64,000 bases of DNA, from the NCBI RefSeq assembly GCF_000003815.2, contig NC_049992.1, positions 2,370,680 through 2,434,679 on the forward strand, read 5' to 3'. Below, one piece after another: positions 36,390-48,702 of the stretch; the stretch's first letter is position 1; every line of letters begins with the position of its first letter. The notes below the pieces were generated by a model. That model had not been told where the DNA came from. It saw only the letters and a program-made list of their open reading frames with translations, and did not search any database. The DNA is from Branchiostoma floridae. Its lineage: Eukaryota > Chordata > Leptocardii > Amphioxiformes > Branchiostomatidae. A program made the position numbers and the translations under genes.

Positions 36390-37399
36390 GTGTTCTGTTG
36401 TCTCATAAACAGCTCAGTACAATATTTCAAACTAAGCTCTAATTGATCTTATAAGCCGCGTTATACTGTTGGATTAGATGTCAATCATATCAATAGAAGT
36501 CTATTATATTTTTCCCATTATATTCATACGCGTGATGTTAAAGCAACTATGACAATGACGTGACGTTAATACATGCCATATGCTTCAGCAGATGGGCCAA
36601 GTTTAGCTCAGAATTTGTCAAAATATCTAACATTTGATCATTGATGAATAGGTCTTTAGGCGGGCCTTTAGACAGCCCGATAGGATAAGCAAATAAAGTA
36701 TCTTCAATGACAATCATCGACACACTGCTTTGCAATTTGCATTTGACAATCAATTTATAACCTGATATAATTAAGATTACCCTTGATGGGCTTTTGATAG
36801 CATCGGTAATGATCGGATCGCCTGCAGCATGTCAAGTGGAATAAGCAGGATGATTGCCCCAATAAGGAAAGTTATCGTTACATAACCAAAGGAATGAACC
36901 AGCCAACGTTTTGGTAGGCGATTATTATTGCGACAACGATGACTGGATTTACTTCCATCTAGTAGGTGGCGTAACAGCGAAATGAATGCGTTCCTAAACG
37001 TGACTAAGTTTGTTACACCCCCCCCCCCCCCTAACGGTTCATGTTCATGTCCAGGTTCATTTAGCCTCCTCAGCTGAGTTGTATTGTTCGCAAATATACG
37101 ATTAACCGTACGACAAGCAGAGTTGATTGAGGTACTAGAACGCAACATTTGTAACTAACGTCATCTGATTCTCATTCCGCATTCTCCAGGGCGAGCTTGA
37201 AACGTAACATTTGCAAATGTGAAATGTTACTTCCGCACTCACAAGGCCAACAAAATCAGTCATTACTATTGCTCCCTCCCCTCTCATGACATTCATGTAC
37301 TCTAGAGTCTCTTGTGTGTAATTACAAGCAATAGGAGTTTACGATGTTATTCATACTGTTTCTCTACTGCTCCAGGCTTCATCTGACCATGACCCTTTC
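36390..37399. other. Intergenic
   Basis: No gene supported. A C-run of 14 is at 37017-37030. The reverse-strand frame 36777-37148 is interrupted by that run and has no domain. Confidence 0.5.
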
Positions 37400-37672
37400 A
37401 TCAGTAGGCAGCTTTAGGAAGCACTGTGTATGTCTGTGAAATGTACGTATCTACTAAAAATTCACTTCCAGCTGTGCCACTGTCTAACTGTAAACGTTTA
37501 GCTTATTATGCACAGGCTGTAGCTTTTCCTTTTTAATGTACAACTATTTTATTCTACCTAGTATATGATCAGTTTTGTATTGTGTATGTATATGTTTGTG
37601 GTCACAGTCTACAGCCTAATGTCCACAATGTACAGTTCTTGTCGCAGCCTGAATAAAGTCAAAGTCAAAGTC
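37400..37672 (+). mobile_element. Probable non-LTR retrotransposon 3' end with AAAGTC tail
   Basis: Sequence up to GCAGCCTGAATAAAGTCAAA is followed by three AAAGTC repeats. A polyadenylation-like AATAAA directly followed by a short tandem tail is the usual 3' end of CR1/L2-like LINEs. The body is non-coding here (3' UTR). Start approximate. Confidence 0.55.
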
Positions 37673-38267
37673 ATGCAGAGTGCAATCTACGAACCTGCTC
37701 CGGGTTCAAGCCAGAGGCCGTTAACTGCATTAGAAGGAAACTACGACGATTGCTGAAATAAAGCGCCCTGTGTGGTGTGATTTGAAGTGCGATATGTCAT
37801 GAAAATGGGTTGGTAGCATACTGGGAGTGAAGAATCACCACGGCATTTGATTAATTGATTTCTTTTTGATCGATTGGGTTTTGATTACAACATCATCAGG
37901 AGTAACGAGGGTATGTAACCTTCTAAAAAATCGTCATTTATCCATTGCGCAATGAAGACCACGTTGAAAATGATATTGATGCTATAACACCGTTGTGAAT
38001 TACCGAATCATTCGAATCTGCATTCATAGCGGTTGCTGAATGACTCATCGACCATGTACTAAAGCGATGAAGAATGATCATGATCTATGGCTGTTCAATA
38101 GTCGTAGCCGACTCATCCTCTATAGGATACTGCTTGTGTGGGTACTCCACAAATGCAAGAGCTTAATTGGTGAAACCGTCAAGCGTCCGAAAATGTCACA
38201 GGCCTCTTCCCTTGTCTTTCAGGTTCAGTGGGCACTCAATGATTTTTAGTGTTTCGTCAGTATTTTT

Positions 38268-38790
38268 CAAGTACCTCCAATGTCATCCAAAAGACCTTTC
38301 CATGACGTTCCAATGATTCCGATTACCAATGGCAATAACTCTTACTCGCTTATCAGTCATCGTTATGCACGTGAAAAACATAGCTTCATTGAAGTGATAT
38401 GTACCAAAGTGACGTATTTTCTCACAGAAAAAATTAATATTAGGTGCAATAAATCGCATGAAGTCATCCATATGGCCCGAAATATCAGATTTAGAATTCT
38501 TTCAGGCCCATCTATCTATATTCGTCACAGTTACATTCTTTCTTAATTCTTAATGAAACAAACAATGGAAAGTCAAAATGCTAACTTAGCCTACCTAAAA
38601 ACCTTAACATTCTTCTGTCCAGTGGAAATGGTGCGTTTTCAGGACCTGACCCAAGTACCTCCAATGTCCCCCAAAAGACAGTTCAATGACGTTCCAATGA
38701 TTCCGATTACCAATGGCAATAACTCTTACTCGCTGGTCAGTCACCTAACGCTCCTCTGTCCAGTGGAAATGGTGCGTTTTCAAAGACGTA
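38268..38790. repeat. Tandem duplication of about 385 bases
   Basis: 38270-38360 and 38656-38746 are nearly identical (AGTACCTCCAATGTC..., GACGTTCCAATGATTCCGAT, CAATGGCAATAACTCTTACT). A neighbouring block, CTGTCCAGTGGAAATGGTGC, appears at 38616 and 38758. The copies are offset by about 386 and 142 bases, so the region has been duplicated more than once. Confidence 0.8.
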
Positions 38791-38794
38791 ACTG

Positions 38795-39100
38795 GGGATG
38801 AGTAACGGTACGAAACCGTTTTTTTCTGTTGGACCGGTCCGGAAAAACAGGACCTGAAAAAATTCAGTAGAACGGATGTTGGACCGATTAAAAAATGTTC
38901 TACAGTCAACGTGGTCTAATATTATAACAGAGGCAGTTTTCGTAAATATAGGATACTCCACCAAACAGATTCCTCTGTAGCGAAATCGACCATTGTTTAG
39001 CCCATTCACAAACAAGTAGGTTCAGGTCCAGACCTGGACCTGATCCTATGGACCTGTACGTACCTGAATTATCTATACCGGAACCCACCCCTTAGGGTCT
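38795..39100. repeat. Palindrome-rich interspersed repeat
   Basis: Contains GGACCGGTCC (38832-38841) and CAGGTCCAG-AC-CTGGACCTG (39023-39042), plus several GGTCC/GGACC and CAGGACCTG words, and ACGGTACGAAACCGT near the left end. The texture suggests a decayed non-autonomous element. Ends not defined. Confidence 0.45.
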
Positions 39101-39104
39101 CGTT

Positions 39105-42100
39105 CCGGTATTACTCCGCCGGTGGGCACTCAAACATATTCCCTCCGAAATATGAATGGGGCCCCAAAATCGTGTGTTTATGTAGATGATAAATTGCCTT
39201 TTATCGCTCCCATGTCATATCGAAGGATTTGAGATGAAAGGTTGTGTATTTCTGACAGGATCGGGTGGAAAAGTTTCGGCATTCGGGCGATTCTCGGACG
39301 TGTACGTTTGCTTGTCCTGAGTAATGTGGTCAGCGGGTTACTGAAGGAAAGCCCCACTTTCTGGATAGTATTTATGTGCAGTTATAGATGTTATGAAAAT
39401 CGATCCATTGGTCAGATTTTGGAAACGATTTTTTTATTGATTACTGGATATGTGATCTTGAAATAGAAATTGAAACGTCTCCGGCCGAACTGTTTCTTTA
39501 TTGGATTTTCGCCCATTAAAGTTGCATAATTAAGCATTGTTATAAATGGGACGGCATAAGTCCGGTATGAGACCTTAGACGTGGCCGGTTTTGACACTGA
39601 TTTACATGCGGTACCCGAAGTCACGTTCAGTCCATCAGGAAACATGAATCCCCGAGATTACAATCACGGACGCCGAGAAATTAAGCCTGCAATTTGTTTG
39701 GCGTTCGCCATTTCCTCTAATCGGCGACCGGAATACAAATGTAGCTATCTGGCATAACACATAGCCGAACAGAGTGGTTCCCTGACACGTTTGACCATTT
39801 CTGTCCGCCTGCATACTGTAGTTTGTAGATAAAAGCTTAAATTGCCTGCCTGCGTGTCTGCTACAGTAACAGAGCCCTGTAATTTTGCATGAGAAAAGCG
39901 CCCACTGCTGGCTGACATGAAGTACAATTTAGTCCACATATGAGCGTTGCATTGCTCCAAGGTATAACATTTAGCTCTGTCGGTTCCATCGCCAACGCTG
40001 GTTTCACTAAATTTGTCATTTCTATATGCTATCAATTCGGAAGGCATTTTTACGCAATTGTTCTGCTATCCTTTAAATTTCGCATGCAGTTTGCTAGTAT
40101 GTCAGATATCAAGCACACCGGTGTTAACTTACAATTTTTCATGGACTGTGTTGACACACTAGTTCGGAAAGATATTCTATTACACAACCCTCGACGAGGG
40201 GGTATGCAACAGACTTTTCCGTCAGACTTTTAGCATGTATGAGGCAGTTCTGTGCTGTAGCCTTGACTGTTCCTTTTGACTGCAGTATTAGCTTGGACGC
40301 GGTCCCAGATTCGTTAGTTAGCAAATCATGTATGTGCTGTGCGTATGATGATGTCATGCCTTGTTCCGCTATATGGTAAATACATCACCTGTCGTCGGTT
40401 TCTCATGTGCTGTCGACGACAATTACATTGTGCAATAATTAATACAACCAGTAGAAACACTAGTGTATAGGTATGCATCATATTTGTTTGTTTCTTTGAA
40501 CCTTTTGTTTATTCATGAAAGCTCAGATCGGCCTGCCTCGATTTTCATTGAGGGAAGTTGCAAGGGTCAGACAATGTATATAACAGAAATACAATTTACA
40601 TCGTTATTAGTCCTTATGAGTCTTAAAAGTCTATATACACTTTACACAAATATTAGCGAAACACTCGGTCAATCATTAGACATTCAGCTTGTTTATTCAT
40701 TGCAATGATTAATTCCGTAATACAGTTGTACTTCACAGAACAGTTTTTCATGCATTACTTTTGTAGCTAAGGCAAATTCAATTCATTCTCTTAAGCATCA
40801 GTTAATTCATGACATAAAGCCTTAAACAGATTTGTCATATGTAAAATAGCATATTGTTTGGTTTGCTAAGATGCAATGGCTTTCAGGCATGTCCTTTGAG
40901 ATTCCTTAAAATCACCACCATGTCTTGCGGTGAATAATCTTAGGGAACCACACCGGAAATTTGTTATTCAAGACGGCCGCAAATCTGATAAACTGGCCAA
41001 GATGTCATTTTCTTGCCATACTCAATACGATCTCCACTCTTTCCATTTTATATTGTTATGGCGCATGTACTGCTCCTCTGGGACGTTACCAGCCGTATTA
41101 CCGTGCCCGGTGTCAGCACGGAAGGTCAGAGGGCAATTTTACAACTTATGGAGCTCGTGAGGAGCATGTAGAATCAGTGTCCTTCTTTGGCAAAGTTCAA
41201 AATATGGATAGAAGCACTGAATCTAAGTATAAACTGTTGTCAACGATAGCAACGCTGGACGATCTAATTTGAATACTAGTCGAACATTTCATATTTATGT
41301 TTATACAATGATACTATAGTCATTTGTTGTCCTTTTTTTTATTAAATTTATTTGAAACTTGAGTAAGCGAAGGCAGAAATTTTACTGTTCTAGGGTCATT
41401 ACATAAGATAATGGAGAAATGATTAGTGTGGTTTTCCTTTAAAATTAGTCCTGTTTCCTATTACACTCAATGACGGAACTTAACTATTGAAAATTGGACG
41501 AAATGGATTTGTCGCGACAAAAATGGGTCAGCCATATCGGTGCCAAATGTCTGTTCTTGCCATAATTGGTTTTCGGCGTTGCCATGACAACCATGACTTG
41601 TGCCCTCCTGTGGCAAGAGTGAAAAGTGTATTATACCGGAAATGACGTCAACTGATCATTGAGCTGGGCAACCCTCGTGGAATTCATTCGTCAGGACAAT
41701 TCTGTACTAAACGGATTAGTTACTTTTGTCACCATATGACATCGACAGCTTCAAACAAGTCCCGCACTAATTTCCTCAATTCGTTTGTGAAAATTGATCT
41801 ATGGAATAGGTCGCTTGACAGAACAATGTAAAATGTACCAAAAAGTAGTTACTCAAGCAACTGGATATGGTTTTCGAAACGGTTAGACGTTTTAACTGAA
41901 ATCCACCAGTTTTCGTCAGCGACACAGAAGTGATCTGCAAGAAACAGTTCTTTTATACTCTAACTATGAATGAAGATGATTTCGGATGTCCAACAGGAAA
42001 CGTTGTAAGGCAATTCACACTAAAGACCACTTGGATTGCAAAGAAAACAAAGGCAAGGCAAAATCAAGCTGAAGACAATTTGGATTTCAAAGGATAGCAA

Positions 42101-43194
42101 GGCTAAGACACAGTTAATGCAAATGAGTCAATTAGCTCCTGTTGCTGAATGTAAAATGACGTACTCTAATGGTAAATTTTTTGGTGTGGCGCCTCGTAAG
42201 TTGACTAGAGGGTTTTACGTCAGGATTGGCGTACTGGTATGGGCATTGAAAAGGTCGTGGGAAAAATTCAATTGTAACGGGCGTCAGAAGTCCCCATCTT
42301 CTATCTATACCATTATTTCCAAGGTCACCATTTTTATATCGACAAAAATTGAAATTCAAACAAAGTTGTGAAGAGGAATCGTATGAGTCCACGACCAAAA
42401 TGATGAGTAGTTATCCAGGCTACCAGTGAACGTTACATGGAATGTTTTTTTTTTTTTTAGAATGTGGAAATTACTCTAAAACTTGAACTTTGTCAACCGC
42501 GTCAGCGCTGTCCCTGGTGCTGAAACATCAGTGATGATTGCATAACGTTGTTTGTGTGATGACCTCTGAAAAATTATATTTATTCTCGACTCTTATGACC
42601 AGATTTTGTCTTGTATGTCCATCGTAGGGCGATTATAACAGAATGATTGTAAAAATGGAGCCATAGCTACACATTTTGCGAAATCCCAATTATGTTTGTT
42701 GTCTCCATGTTGCTGAACCCTAGTTAACCCTATTTTCCTGCAGTCTGTCTGTATCATTATCTGTGTAGCCGGTGTAACCGCCCTTTGGCATAACATACGA
42801 ACTTCGTAGGCACGCGGCGCGGCAGCAGCTGGTTGTATTACACTGAACAACCTGTCACACCTAACATTTGCACAATTATCTGCACGTATTCTTTAAAACT
42901 ATCCAGCAAAGATTCCCTTTCTGTGCTTGTTGAGCATGGTATGATTTTGTCAAAGCAAGAACAGCTACGTTGCACACGATAGAACGCATCTACTGATGAA
43001 TAAAATATTGGCGAAAACAGTGCATCTACGAGGTAGCATCAGATGTAAAAAATCCTAATTAAGTTTACGCCAAAAAGCAGTTACTGACAAGCAACTAGAT
43101 ATAATTTTGGATTTGGGTAGCCGTCTCAGATAGTGCCCACTATCTTTCGTTCCAATTAAGGTTACTTTCTCCGCTCTTTTCCTGAAACTAACCT
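39105..43194. other. Intergenic, no supported gene
   Basis: Moderately AT-rich. Open frames up to 111 codons (39745-40047 minus, 40961-41272 plus, 42036-42371 plus) have no recognisable domain and no convincing splice context. A T-run is at 42446-42459. Nothing else is seen. Confidence 0.5.
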
Positions 43195-44070
43195 ATTATA
43201 GACCGCACGATTCATCCATCATGCGCGCGGGGTCTCTTGAGACCAGTAGGGGCTGATAACTAGCCGTCTGCAACACATGCTAGCTTCTTTGTGACTTTGA
43301 GTCTGACTCGAACTGATGGAGGCAGGTCATCAGCCTGACGTTTCTTCCCTACTGTTCTTTACAATTGTCTACTCTTATACTTCCGCTGGTTATCCATCAT
43401 ATCCGCGCGGAGTCTAATGAAGGAGGCTCGCCATAAGTGTTTCTTCTCTATGTCCTTTTGAAAATTCCTTCTCTTACTTCCGAAGATAATTTCACAACGA
43501 TAACATCGGCTACGTATAGCGGCGACAAGCTGAACTCCAGTCAGGAGGGAGCTATGATCGAGGAGGGTGTCTGAGGGACAACGTCAGCGGAGTCTCTGGG
43601 GATCAGTTTCAGCAGGGGCGGATAACTTGCCGTCTGCAACACACGCTAGTGTCGACAGCCTCACGTCTGGATCTGACTGACGGAGGCACATCATTAGCAT
43701 GACGTTTCTCCCTACTGTTCTTGAAAACGATTCTATTCTTATATTTCGGTTGGTAATCCATCATGCATATGCCTGCACGGAGTCATGAAGGAAGCACGTT
43801 AGCCACTAGCGATTCTTCCCTTATGTTCTTTTGGAAAATTCCTTCTCTTACTTCCGAAAATAATGTCACAATACTAGCATTGGCTACACATAGCGGTAGT
43901 TGCCTACTTGAAAACAATTCTACTCTTAAATGTCCGCTGGTAATACATCATGCCCACGCGGAGACTTCTCCAGTAGGGGAGGATAACTAGCCGTCTGCAA
44001 CTCCTGCTAGGTTAGATAACTTCACGTCTGGGCCTAACTGTAGGATACACATTATCAGTCCGACCTTTCG
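43195..44070. repeat. Tandem repeat, about 360-bp unit, 2.4 copies
   Basis: The segment ATAACTAGCCGTCTGCAAC recurs at about 43257, 43621 and 43982 (spacing about 364 and 361). Other shared pieces between copies: CATCATG...CGCGGAGTC, TTCCTTCTCTTACTTCCGAA and CTACGTATAGCGGCGACAAG. Copies have diverged with indels. One sub-block (43504-43590) also occurs at 62286-62365, so the unit contains a dispersed repeat. Confidence 0.82.
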
Positions 44071-47000
44071 TCCTTACATGTTCAACCTTTTATGCTGTCG
44101 TTGTGTTCTGATTTATAGTTTGCTTAAGCAGTCTACGTTTCATACATTGCTCATTCATTTTCATTTCTGATTAATACTTAGCCTTAACATTTTATGTTTC
44201 ATGTTAATGTGTGTGCTTGATAATTTACACTACCAATTGACTGTTGATATTTCTCAATTGTTGTTATTCTTTAATTTATCTTATATTTTCAACGCTTGTA
44301 TTTAGATTGGTATCAAATTTAAAAGGGGTTCCTCGTAAAGCATCAAGACAATCTTTTTCACTTAGATATTCTCAGAATATTAGCAGGTGGTTGAATAGCA
44401 GATAAAACAAAAGAAACAAAATAACGGATGGGCACAGTTGACATAGAATATCCTGTACTATTAACAAGAGATGACGTAATATATAGTTTATAGTTAATGT
44501 TAACTTTAGATAAAAGGTACGTGTCTCCATCTTAAGAAACGACTGTAACTCAAGTACGAATATCTCTGCGCTTTGATATTGTGATATACCGGCATTCATC
44601 TTCCTTGAATTTGAATTTGCTTTTTATTTTCTCACGGACGGAGAGAGATGAGTATTTATGATAAATCCACTCCTGCAGGTCTCTATATATTGTAAGTGAT
44701 TTCTTCCGGGAATGTGTTGAGCGGCGACTTTGATCTGGCGTTGACTGTCGCGCCGTATTGCGAAGGTTACGGAAAAGATACGGATGGAAGGATGGAAGTT
44801 CAGACGACAAGGTGACTTTGTCGCATCGAAGGCAGACTGACGGGCGCCACGTGGGAGGGCGGGACGTCTACAGGGACTGTCTCATAAAGTCTGCTGCTGT
44901 CTTAGAACGGAATTCTTTTGTTTTGTCCTACCACACAAAGCTGCACTGCCAAAGATATAGGCAATGTGGGGTTGCAATGTTTCTCAAGCGAACGTGCATT
45001 TCTTATACACGTAATGGATAATGTTTGAATGTATGGTGTCTTGTAATACAAACAACACTTCCAACCAAGATTTCCAACCAGGTATGTTTTTTTTTTCATT
45101 TCTTCTTTTGTTAGGTCTAGTCTTTTTTGTAATGTAGAGGAGGTTCAAGGCAATTTTGTCACTTCCCCGTTGAATTTGTACCACCGAGTGATTACTTTTA
45201 CAAATGACGTGAGGCTTCTGAGACGCCCCCTGATGGATATGAGATCATGGCCCTACCTTTGCGACATCCGTCATGTTTGTAGACCGGCCAATATTCTGTG
45301 ATGTATCCCGCGGTAGCCGTGTAACGCAAACTCCGCTATCCCGAGCTTGTAGACTCGGCGCGGCAGTATGACGGGCCTGAGAAGCGCGGTTAAATCAGGC
45401 TATTCACGCGGGTGAGGAGATGTGAGTGACAGGGCCAAAATAATACAATAAATTGCATCATATCTAAATGCATGGTATTTGATTCTGGCCTTGCGTTTAC
45501 CAAACCCAATTGAGAAGCAAATCTTCACTCGATGAGCAAATACAAGACTATGGAGTATGGCCATATTGCATCGAGTCTATGAACTGAACTGAACTGAACT
45601 ATCTTTAAAGCCCTCCACATTTCAGGTTAAGGGTAAACAAACATCTTTTTTCAGAATCCAGTACTGTAACCCCAAACGCATTGGTGGCTCCATGAGCCTT
45701 GTTTTGTGGTGAACTTTATGTAAGAAAAATACACACACACACACATACACACACCTAGATACACAAAGACGAATTCAATGTCTTGAACAACACTTTTAAT
45801 ACAGAACAGCTGAAGACAATCCCATTAAAAATAAAGACAAAAGTGGTCCAAAAATATTTGTTCTTGCAGTAATCGTTTCACTATCGTTTTCTTTCTTTCA
45901 CTGCTCCAACTAATTCTACTTCTTTCTGATCGTAATTCTCTCCTTCTCACTAATTGTCTCTTCAAATATTCAAAATTGAACCACCGCTTTACAAGCAGTC
46001 CAATTGACAGTTATAGTACAGCAGCGACGTCTGTCGGAATCTTATGGCACGGCAGATTGACCATCAGGCAATATGGCAAAGCGAAATACATGTACATTGC
46101 AGCATCCACGTAGATATATAAACAATATTTCACTGGAACACTTAGTCATAGAATTTCTCTCTATTCACAGTTATTTAGATTATTTGTGACGGAACAAATA
46201 TAAGCTCTAGGCTATGGTACAATAGTCTATGACAAACAACATCATTGTTGCGACTATCATCTAGACAATATTTGTGTACAAGGGTCACATGCTAACGTAG
46301 AAGCTACAAAAAGTTTTTGAAATCACCAAAAAGAATTAAAATCACCGAACTGTATTTTTGAGCAAATCTTGTCCTTTTAGACCGATTCAAAGTTTTGTAG
46401 ACCTCCTGTGTTCTCAATTGTACGTACTCGCAACAAAATTAACGAATAAAATCTAAATGTCTAACAACATTGCCTAATGTACGACCCTTCAAGAAGCTAT
46501 TACAAACTAAAATAAACATCCTTGTTCTCTTTACATTCTAAAGCTACGTTAAACGTGAAAGAACACAAATTTTACGTGATATGTATTTGATATGGAGTGA
46601 TACATGATAGTAAAATCGCCACATAATATGATAACTTTCCTTATTTCATTGTCACAAACATCGCATCAAAACATATAAAAGATAGAAGGTTGAAATATAC
46701 AAGCAGTCTGAACGACTCTCACAAATTTTACCACGACGGACGGACGACGTTCACGCTAAATTTCTTCATAATTGAACATGCTTACACTTGGTAAGACGAA
46801 ATAAACTAACGCACTAACATATTAATGTTCCCAGTCACAATATATAGGATCACAAACTACAGCGTATTTGTGATAGAAGTGACAAAACTGGCAAAGCTTA
46901 CAGTCACTTATTTCGTTGCGCTGGAATGTTATATTATTTTTTAATAAGAACGTACTTTGTGCGTTATGCCTTTTTTTTGCCTTTTTCTCTCTCCAAAGTC

Positions 47001-47420
47001 ATGTTTGAAACATCCGGGCTACAAGATTATAAAATACATACAATGCAAAAGGATGATAAAGAATTCGTTTGCATAACCATTTCGTTTGGCAAAAACGACT
47101 ATTGATTGTGAAGCTGCATCAAAATACTCTCAGCATATCCTCAACTTCTTAACGCATTACTTGTTTGATTAATACAGATGTCAATGTCAACCGGTGCGGT
47201 TCAGCTGGATATCTTCGCATAATTGCACCAGTCGGATAATTGCGCGGAATTCACTGGCAAATATGCCATGCAATTAAGCGGCTTCTGTTGTATTTGAATG
47301 AATGATGTTTATCTATTCCCACTGTTGATAGGAATTTTTCAACGATTGTCAAAAGCTTTTACTCCCGTATTTCTTGATTTGTCATTAGCAAGCTATTTGG
47401 TCTGTATTGTTTTATCCTCG
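44070..47420. other. Intergenic, AT-rich
   Basis: No gene supported. A CA microsatellite is at 45730-45752. A GC-richer patch at 44700-44880 contains CACGTG and GGGCGGG and could be a small CpG patch. From 45,780 to 47,300 it is uniformly AT-rich with no structure I can name. Confidence 0.55.
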
Positions 47421-47436
47421 TCGCCAGGGGGCGCAG
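47421..47436 (+). promoter_or_regulatory. CTCF-like motif
   Basis: TCGCCAGGGGGCGCAG matches 12 of 14 positions of the bilaterian CTCF core (CCASYAGRKGGCRS), including the whole AGGGGGCG centre. A weaker inverse match (GACGCCCCCTGATGG) is at 45220-45234. It sits about 1 kb past the 3' end of VWA5B. Sequence match only. Confidence 0.3.
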
Positions 47437-47526
47437 CTGGTTTGTATGGCGCAACGTGACGCCTCCTAGCGGCAATGATGTACCGCTTATTCAACTGTAT
47501 GTCTATCGCAGCGCTAGCACATATAA

Positions 47527-47844
47527 AGCTGAAGGGCACAACCCGCCGTACGTGCAATTTGTCCGTACGTTTTTTCTAAGGCCACGTCCGCCACGTATTT
47601 CTGAAAACGTTCAGGCTATACAGGGCAAGCGCGTCGCCCGTACTGACACGTACGGGGGGCGAATCCGCAGCCCGATGGCCTGTACGGAAAGTTCTACGGC
47701 GTGTCTGCGTGCTCCAAAATCCGTCGGATTCCCTACGAGTTCATACGGAGGCAGTGCTTACCACTTACGGATCCCAAAAGATTGCCCACGTTTTGGCACG
47801 TAGACAGCACGTATTTGCACGTACGGCGGGTTGTGTCCTTAGCT
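47527..47844. mobile_element. MITE with TAA target duplication (CCGCCGTACGTGCAA family)
   Basis: Left end AGCTGAAGGGCACAACCCGC, right end the complement GCGGGTTGTGTCCTTAGCT, with about 30-base inverted repeats including CCGCCGTACGTGCAA. TAA sits on both sides (47524-47526, 47845-47847). 318 bases, GC-rich relative to the flanks. The right half is homologous to 6415-6632. Inferred PIF/Harbinger-like. Confidence 0.85.
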
Positions 47845-47849
47845 TAAGA

Positions 47850-48467
47850 TATCATTTAAAAAGTTTCAATGGTATTTTGATGTCCATGCGAGAATAATGA
47901 GAATGATTGGTAGCGAAGTCATCGATTTATCTAATGAAAATTGATTGATATGTCTTCCTTTTGCATGGCTGTCTTGACACATCGTATGTCACTGAAATTA
48001 CCAAAAACGCACAAAAGGATTCCGTTCGAGACAGACTGGATCTCCTGGGTCGTCATAACGCTTCTGTCAGATATTTCTAAGGAATTTCCGCCCTTTTTGT
48101 TTGATTACTTCCTTTTTATGCTGACTGTAAACAATTCCCTGTTCATAAATATGCAGATCATGTTCAGTCACGTGATGGATTTTTTTTCAATCTAAAAAGG
48201 ACGCCATGGCTGTGACCTCTGTCCTCCATGTCGGTGTCCTTATATGCATTTGATCCACAGCCCATGTCTACATCTGTGTGTCTGCAAATGTCACTTTCGC
48301 TCAGTCAATTTTGGGGTTCCGAAAGATCTTTCCCAAAAGATCTATCCCAAAAGTTTGTACAGTCAGTCAAAATCGAAAATTAGACATTAACATACAGTAA
48401 ACCCATCGATGACGTCACATGATTACGCTAGTTTATAGCTGTTCACCCTTGACCCAGTGGTGTCATG
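47850..48467 (-). other. Region immediately 3' of VWA5B
   Basis: Expected 3' UTR and downstream flank. AT-rich. No AATAAA or ATTAAA on the minus strand from 47460 to the stop, so the polyadenylation site uses a variant signal or lies further left. A duplicated AAAGATCT(T/A)TCCCAA motif is at 48324-48349. Nothing else is seen. Confidence 0.5.
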
Positions 48468-48702
48468 TTACAGTCGGGTGGACTGTGTCTTCTTGTTGAT
48501 GACCTTGCCGTCCTTCCCGTCCTTGTTCTGCAGCAGAACCAGCGCCTGCGCAGCAGACGTCCTCACGCTTCCCGCGTCGAACCCTTTGGGCAGCTGGGGT
48601 GAAAGGTCACCCAGCCACGTGGTCGCCTTGGCGGCAAGCAGATCCCACTCCTGGAGGTAGCTGTGGTCACGTGGGGTGAAATGTACTGGGTAAGTTGTCT
48701 TT
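48468..48702 (-). CDS. VWA5B1: VWA5B exon 16 (terminal exon with stop)
   Basis: Residues 1123-1200 and a TAA stop: KTTYPVHFTPRDHSYLQEWD, then LLAAKATTWLGDL, AAQALVLLQNKDGKDGK. EWDLLAAKATTWL matches EWELVAAKANSWL of vertebrate VWA5B, and the following AA-x-QxLVLL segment also fits, but the extreme C-terminus differs. The acceptor chosen is AACACCAG at 48703-48704 because it alone restores the frame. A nearer TACCCAG would give a stop. The polypyrimidine tract is weak, so the first few residues are the least sure part. Confidence 0.86.

Noticed and set aside
36119..36430. 103-codon minus frame
   Set aside because: Lies within a foldback element; no domain and open only by chance.
39745..40047. 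100-codon minus frame
   Set aside because: No recognisable domain and no flanking splice signals of quality.
40961..41272. 103-codon plus frame with a charged middle part
   Set aside because: Looks protein-like in the middle, but I recognise no family and no exon borders; left unannotated.
42036..42371. 111-codon plus frame rich in Lys
   Set aside because: AT-rich composition explains it; no domain.
43195..44070. CRISPR-like array of repeats and spacers
   Set aside because: Eukaryotic sequence with long diverged tandem units and no short conserved repeats with unique spacers.
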